In this document: in pieces, positions 60,149 to 64,000 of the stretch
Position numbering within the stretch: the first letter of the stretch is position 1
Layout: every line of letters begins with the position of its first letter
Assembly (NCBI GenBank): GCA_009691765.1
Contig: SIAO01000004.1
Span: 180,916 to 244,915, forward strand
Direction: 5' to 3'
Origin: Planctomycetota bacterium
GTDB lineage: Bacteria; Planctomycetota; GCA-002687715
DNA length: 64,000 nt
Notes under the pieces: model-generated
Told to the model about the DNA's origin: nothing
Seen by the model: only the letters and a program-made list of their open reading frames with translations
Database searches by the model: none
Translations under genes and position numbers: made by a program

Positions 60149-61375
60149 TCAACGGGGTGGCTGGGGCAAGAACCAGATGTTCTTGAAGCGCATCGCGCCA
60201 GTGACAGGACGCAGGCGCAAGCCTTCGTTGGAATCTGATTCAACAGGCTTTTGCAACGCAACATGGGTTTGGATGGGCACACCATTCAACGACACTGTCA
60301 CGCGACGCTGTCCTTCGTGGTCGTGGCGCAGTACGAAGTCCAAGCTCTGCCAGCCTGCGCGCCCGCTCAACAGCACTTCAGCCGCGTTGGAGATGGACGC
60401 GCCAGATACCGCTTCAGCACCAACAGACTGGAACTCCAGATGCAGCGTGCCGTCACCACGGGCCTCGCTGCAATGCACGCCACCACCACTTGCTGCAAGC
60501 GTGCCCGTCTCGCGCGTGGATGACCACGGATGCAGCGAACCATCCGCGCACAACCAATTCGCCGACACTTCAGCGCTCAACAACAACTTCGCACCGAGTG
60601 GCGTTGATTGCGTCTGCGCAAGACTTGCTGCCCAACGCAATCCTCCAAGCAAATGTCCACGAAAGCGCTCGTCTTTCCACACTTCTGGCCGATGTCCGAG
60701 GGCTGTGTAGAAAACACGGCCCTTCCCCCACGCACGGCACCACGACAGAGCATGATCGTTCGGAGCACGACGGCCGAGCTTGATGTCCACCGAAGCCGGA
60801 TCGAGGCGCAGCAACACGCTGAGGTCAGCGCGCAAGAAATCGCGATGCTGATAAATCTCATCGTGAATGCGGAATGATGGCGCGAGGCCTTGCGTAGCTG
60901 GATGAGCCGCGTCTTCCACGCACACTGCAACTTCTTGATGCCAAGGATGTCCATCGAAACGCCCGCCCAACATGCGCCCGAACTCAGGCCACTCATAGAA
61001 CGTGTCCGTTGCGCAGTGGATCCCTACGAATCCGCCGCCAGCGTTGATGAAAGCCAGCAACGCTTCGCGGTTTGCGGCACTGATTGGCAATTCTCCCGTT
61101 GTGTAGAAAGCAACGACGCTGCAAGTGCGCAACATTTCTGGATTGATGTCACTGCAATCTTGGGTGCAGCGCACTTGAAAGGAAGAACCGGCAAGAGCCG
61201 CCATTTCAACCTCAGCGAGAGCAAGCCCCATCGGCGGTCGCTTCACCACTTCATGCACGAAGCCCGCCGAGTGCGTGAGGAAAAGGACTTGAGGTTTGCG
61301 CTCAGGAGACGTCTCTTGTGCATGGGCGAAACTCAGCGCCAGCAACCAACAAGCCAAGAAGCGCATGGGCATCAT
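60149..61375 (-). CDS. Secreted ThuA-domain protein with DUF1080-like C-terminal domain
   Basis: 408 residues from ATG 61375, with the ribosome binding site GAGGAAGG inside the HIT gene. Signal peptide MRFLACWLLALSFAHA. The ThuA domain (about 25-240) shows FLTHSAGFVHEVV, FINAGGGFVGIHCATDTFYEW, GRFDGHPWHQ, HDEIYQHRDF and RVFYTALGHR. From about 250 the sequence has the beta-jelly pattern of 3-keto-disaccharide hydrolase/DUF1080, ending MRFKNIWFLP. Both domains are paired in many planctomycete sugar-degradation proteins, working on keto-glycosides. It overlaps the HIT gene by four bases. Confidence 0.87.
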   Translation of the reverse strand: MMPMRFLACWLLALSFAHAQETSPERKPQVLFLTHSAGFVHEVVKRPPMGLALAEVEMAALAGSSFQVRCTQDCSDINPEMLRTCSVVAFYTTGELPISAANREALLAFINAGGGFVGIHCATDTFYEWPEFGRMLGGRFDGHPWHQEVAVCVEDAAHPATQGLAPSFRIHDEIYQHRDFLRADLSVLLRLDPASVDIKLGRRAPNDHALSWCRAWGKGRVFYTALGHRPEVWKDERFRGHLLGGLRWAASLAQTQSTPLGAKLLLSAEVSANWLCADGSLHPWSSTRETGTLAASGGGVHCSEARGDGTLHLEFQSVGAEAVSGASISNAAEVLLSGRAGWQSLDFVLRHDHEGQRRVTVSLNGVPIQTHVALQKPVESDSNEGLRLRPVTGAMRFKNIWFLPQPPR

Positions 61376-61788
61376 GTTCCTTCCTCAACCGCAGCCTTCA
61401 GCGCCCGGACAGTTTTCTCGTCGAGTGCATGGGGGGTGGTGTTGCGCCGCTCAGGGCCCCAGATGGCATTGGGGAAATGTGCGTCTTGCTCGTTGCGAGG
61501 CACCACATGCCAGTGCAAGTGTGGCGTGACGTTGCCGAGGCTCGCGAGGTTGACCTTTGCGGGGTGCAGCACGCGTCTCACTGCGCTCTCTGTGCGCAAG
61601 ACTGCCGCGAAAAACTCGCGCCGCGCGGCTGGCTCAAGATCCGTCATCTCGCGCACATGCTCATTCCAAATCACGCGGCACAAGCCCGGATAGAGCGGTT
61701 CGTCGCGCGCAAGCACGATGCGCCACGCGACACCACGCAACAGTACGGTGCCGCCATCCTGCAAACACATCACGCAAGCATGAGTCAC
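61372..61788 (-). CDS. HIT-family protein
   Basis: 138 residues from GTG 61788. The Shine-Dalgarno here is nearly perfect (AAGGAGG, four bases before the GTG), which overrules longer frames that start further upstream. HIT fold features are CVMCLQDGG at the start and the catalytic HxHxH in VTPHLHWHVVPRNEQDAHFPNAIWG. HIT proteins hydrolyse nucleotides such as diadenosine polyphosphates or AMP conjugates. The protein ends with four bases of overlap with the ThuA gene, which is an odd partner. The start is divergent from cutC. Confidence 0.88.
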   Translation of the reverse strand: MTHACVMCLQDGGTVLLRGVAWRIVLARDEPLYPGLCRVIWNEHVREMTDLEPAARREFFAAVLRTESAVRRVLHPAKVNLASLGNVTPHLHWHVVPRNEQDAHFPNAIWGPERRNTTPHALDEKTVRALKAAVEEGT

Positions 61789-61902
61789 AAAACCTCCTTG
61801 AACCGCGGTTAGGACCGCGCGCCACGCCATGGTGACCACAAGCACGCATCGAAGCGCAGTTGCAAGTCGGCCGTCTCGCGGCGTGGCGGCTACCATGGTG
61901 CC

Positions 61903-62583
61903 ATGCTTGCGCAGGTCGAAATAGAGATTGCTGTGGATGCTCCCGTGGCGGCCGCGCTGCATGAACTTGGGGTTTTGCGCATGGAATTGTGCGCAGATCT
62001 TGCCTGCGACGGATTGACCCCGAGTCGCGATATGCTCCAGCAAACGCGACGCGCGTTTCCGGGGCATCTTGCAGTGCTCGTGCGCAGAACACCGCATTCG
62101 TTCCTAGCGAAGGGGCAAGGCCTTGCCGACCTTGTGGCCGACATCCTCATGGCCAAGGAACTCGGCGCCGATTCCATCGTGGCGGGCGTGTTGCGTGCAG
62201 ACAGCAGCATCGATGAGGAAGCGACGCTGTGTCTTATTGCTGCGGCGGCGCCGTGCACCTTCACATTTCATCGCGCCTTCGATCGACTCGCCGACCTAAC
62301 CGCAGGGTACCGCCTGCTGCGCGACTTGCAGGTGAACAGAATCCTCACATCTGGCGGAGCTTCTACAGCGTTGCTCGGCCTTCCCGTACTGCGCACCCTA
62401 GGCTCCATCGCCCTCAACGAAGGCGGCCCGACGCTGATGGCAGGTGGTGGGATCCGCGCTGCAGCGGCAATGCAAGTAGCTCAAGTTCCAGGGGTTGTGG
62501 CAATACACCGCAGCGGCATGCTCGCAGGCGCGTTAGACGCCGAAGGCATCCGTCGGACTCTCGAAGCTGTCGCACGAGCATGA
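61903..62583 (+). CDS. cutC: CutC-family TIM-barrel protein
   Basis: 226 residues from ATG 61903. Characteristic CutC motifs are present: VEIEIAVDAPVAA, RMELCADLACDGLTPSRDML, FTFHRAFDRL, QVNRILTSGGA and LMAGGGIRA. The family was named for copper homeostasis, but the biochemical role is disputed; a TIM barrel that binds copper or acts as a hydrolase is the usual view. The start is divergent from the HIT gene with 114 bases between them. A weak hairpin and T-run follow the stop. Confidence 0.88.
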   Translation: MLAQVEIEIAVDAPVAAALHELGVLRMELCADLACDGLTPSRDMLQQTRRAFPGHLAVLVRRTPHSFLAKGQGLADLVADILMAKELGADSIVAGVLRADSSIDEEATLCLIAAAAPCTFTFHRAFDRLADLTAGYRLLRDLQVNRILTSGGASTALLGLPVLRTLGSIALNEGGPTLMAGGGIRAAAAMQVAQVPGVVAIHRSGMLAGALDAEGIRRTLEAVARA

Positions 62584-62596
62584 ATGTCAGCAGATT

Positions 62597-62615
62597 CTTG
62601 CCCAACGCAAGTTTT
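62597..62615 (+). terminator. Weak terminator after cutC
   Basis: CTTGC, five bases, GCAAG, then TTTTCTT. It is 13 bases after the cutC stop. The stem has only five pairs, so this is a weak candidate. Confidence 0.35.
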
Positions 62616-62632
62616 CTTCACTTGCACATGAG

Positions 62633-62756
62633 GACTCCGTTGAAGTAACCTACCAGTTGTCGCTCACGATTCGTGGTTTCTGAGTACATCCCAGATTCAG
62701 ACCGGCTGCGGCGTGATGCATGTGATTGTTGTATCCCCTTCAACTTCAACGGAGTC
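62633..62756 (+). promoter_or_regulatory. 14-base inverted repeat that overlaps the ribosome binding site of the last gene
   Basis: GACTCCGTTGAAGT (62633-62646) and ACTTCAACGGAGTC (62743-62756) are exact reverse complements with a 96-base spacer. The right copy contains ACGGAG, the presumed Shine-Dalgarno of the gene starting at 62763. In RNA the pair would hide that site; in DNA the copies could be two operators. Which applies depends on where transcription starts, and I found no clear promoter upstream of 62633. Confidence 0.5.
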
Positions 62757-62762
62757 TCGCAC

Positions 62763-64000
62763 GTGCGTAAAGCCCTATTGCTCTCTTTTGCGCTGGCCTT
62801 GATCGCTTCGGCGAGCACGGCTCAGATCACACTGTTCAATCAAGCCAGCAGTGCACCCAACCCGTTCGTGCAAACCATCGGCAACTTCATCTCGGTGGAT
62901 ACCGCGGTGTCGGTGGTTGGTGGCGCTTCCTTGCTACGCGGCAATACCCCATCCAACACGGCGTACATTCCCACTGGCTGGGCCACCAACAGTGGTGGCT
63001 TGGGGTTCACGATTCAATTCTGGATCCGCCGCGCGACGACTTCCACTGGGAACGCAGACTACATCTTCGGTGACAACACATGTATCGCGCCTACCACGTC
63101 AGGTGCGAGTGGCGGTGCGTTCCGCTGCTTCAGCGGCGGTATAGCTGGCATCGGCAAGATGGTGATTCGCGGCGTTTGCAACCAAGCGATTACGGCAGGG
63201 ATCCCTTTAGTGATCAACACTTGGACGCACGTAGCATTGGTGCATGTCCCCAACGTTGGCGTAACTCCTGGCACCATCAGTTGGGTTATCAATGGAGTGA
63301 ATGACATCACCGTTGCCCAAACCACTGCCGTGGGTGGTGTGACTTGGAGTGGCACCAACTTGTCGATCTTAGGCTACATTGGTTCTTCAGCCGCTGATCC
63401 GATAATGAATATGGATGAGATCCGCGTCTACAGCTTCCCGCGCACTGTGGCTGACATCGCTGCAGATATGGGCATGGCGGCTACAGGCTTCGCCCCGTCC
63501 GGTCAGAGCAACATCCCTGACAAGGTTTATCTCGATGGCGATGGTTCCGTACAACCACACATCTGCACCGTGGGCATCAACAGCGACGCCATGGGTACAG
63601 GCCAACGCATCGCGACCGGCGGCACCACGATGAATTGGAACGGCACTTCATCGGCCATGATGACTGGTATTCCCGCGTCGTGCTTGATCAATATCGTCGG
63701 ACCCTCGATCGGCCTGCCAGCCACCAATCCCTATGTCAACTCGTATCGGCCACCGGCACCTATGCTGTTCCCGTTTATGACTCCCGGCATCGCAGGGCTC
63801 GACCTGGGTCACGGCTATAGCTTGCCTGGATACCCGGCAGCTGTGCTTTGGCCGGACGGCCTCGGACTCGGAGGGATTCCGGGTCTTGCAATGCTAGTAG
63901 TGCCATTGCCGCACCTGTACAACATCACCTCACCATCGACCTTCACCTTGCCCGGCGGGCTGTTCCAGCATGGTGATTCCATCGAGATGCAGTGGATTGC
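62763..64000 (+). CDS. Secreted LamG-like protein, N-terminal part (runs off the window)
   Basis: 412 residues are visible from GTG 62763 with no stop by the end of the window. The signal peptide is MRKALLLSFALALIASASTA. Residues about 60-230 look like a LamG/concanavalin A-like module: GLGFTIQFWIRRAT, INTWTHVALVHVP, NMDEIRVYSFPRTVADI. The following part has LPGGLFQHGDSIEMQW, a beta-rich domain with no clear match. The codon use here has more A/T in third positions than the neighbours (for example TTA, GTA, ATA), which may hint at horizontal origin or a highly expressed surface gene. The ribosome binding site lies in a 14-base inverted repeat. Confidence 0.75.
   Translation, partial: MRKALLLSFALALIASASTAQITLFNQASSAPNPFVQTIGNFISVDTAVSVVGGASLLRGNTPSNTAYIPTGWATNSGGLGFTIQFWIRRATTSTGNADYIFGDNTCIAPTTSGASGGAFRCFSGGIAGIGKMVIRGVCNQAITAGIPLVINTWTHVALVHVPNVGVTPGTISWVINGVNDITVAQTTAVGGVTWSGTNLSILGYIGSSAADPIMNMDEIRVYSFPRTVADIAADMGMAATGFAPSGQSNIPDKVYLDGDGSVQPHICTVGINSDAMGTGQRIATGGTTMNWNGTSSAMMTGIPASCLINIVGPSIGLPATNPYVNSYRPPAPMLFPFMTPGIAGLDLGHGYSLPGYPAAVLWPDGLGLGGIPGLAMLVVPLPHLYNITSPSTFTLPGGLFQHGDSIEMQWI

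Noticed and set aside
61788..62097. N-terminal extension of the HIT gene by 103 codons
   Set aside because: It would overlap the cutC start on the opposite strand, while a near-perfect Shine-Dalgarno precedes GTG 61788.
1..64000. CRISPR array, tRNA, rRNA, transposase or prophage
   Set aside because: No regularly spaced repeats, no cloverleaf with a proper T-arm in the gaps, no integrase or transposase motifs.

Overview
The window reads as a chromosomal segment of a moderately GC-rich, Gram-negative-type bacterium, most probably a planctomycete or another PVC-superphylum member. The evidence is a small basic protein of the type known from Chlamydiae, Verrucomicrobia and Planctomycetes (19013-19252), a long propeller/HEAT/cytochrome c protein of the kind abundant in planctomycetes and verrucomicrobia (56163-58667), ThuA, DUF6807 and sugar-phosphate-isomerase-like secreted proteins, FHA, von Willebrand A and HEAT-repeat proteins, and many lipoproteins. 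Both ends are cut: a PBP2-like transpeptidase at the left and a secreted LamG-like protein at the right. I saw no tRNA, rRNA, CRISPR array, insertion sequence or phage gene.

Layout. 1-3133 (minus): cell-shape operon mreB-mreC-mreD-PBP2. 3320-4355 (minus): a coiled-coil membrane protein with an MreC-like C-terminal part and a 54-residue membrane peptide. 4516-8764 (minus): lnt, moeA and a radical SAM enzyme. 8854-13102 (plus): ribH-nusB-ftsY and an O-antigen-ligase-like/TPR protein, all overlapping or nearly so. 13109-24691 (minus): a HEAT/vWA protein, a peptidase-like protein that has lost its catalytic residues, a 21-residue lysine-rich peptide with its own promoter and terminator, a lipoprotein, der-queE, the small basic protein, a SPOR-like protein, pdxA, a large vWA membrane protein and a secreted protein. 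25007-30629 (plus): chaperone cluster groEL1-groES-groEL2-dnaJ-grpE-fmdB with a structured leader but no CIRCE element. 30667-34589 (minus): two membrane-anchored proteins built of carboxypeptidase-regulatory-like domains.

34884-35097 holds what I consider the best candidate for something undescribed: a consensus promoter, about 180 bases with internal hairpins, and a very strong terminator with no reading frame. It lies just ahead of an FHA gene, a sulfatase-like pseudoenzyme and an M28 glutamate-carboxypeptidase-like lipoprotein (35156-40145). 40164-43468 (minus) pairs a fused alpha/beta branched-chain 2-oxoacid dehydrogenase E1 with a FabD-like acyltransferase that appears to lack the malonyl-binding arginine; an SDR enzyme is divergent. 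This may be a route that loads branched acyl groups.

44414-49298 (plus): a beta-helix secreted protein, a 3-hydroxyisobutyrate-dehydrogenase-like enzyme, a TIM-barrel lipoprotein and three small, possibly paralogous lipoproteins. The last of these runs head-on into the remnant of an HDOD gene behind a PilB/GspE ATPase, as though one deletion removed both 3' ends. 51191-62583: a HEAT protein, PhoD-like phosphodiesterase, DUF6807, PVC dehydrogenase/cytochrome, MFS transporter, ThuA, HIT and CutC, including two head-to-head pairs whose 5' coding ends overlap. The final gene carries a 14-bp inverted repeat that covers its ribosome binding site.
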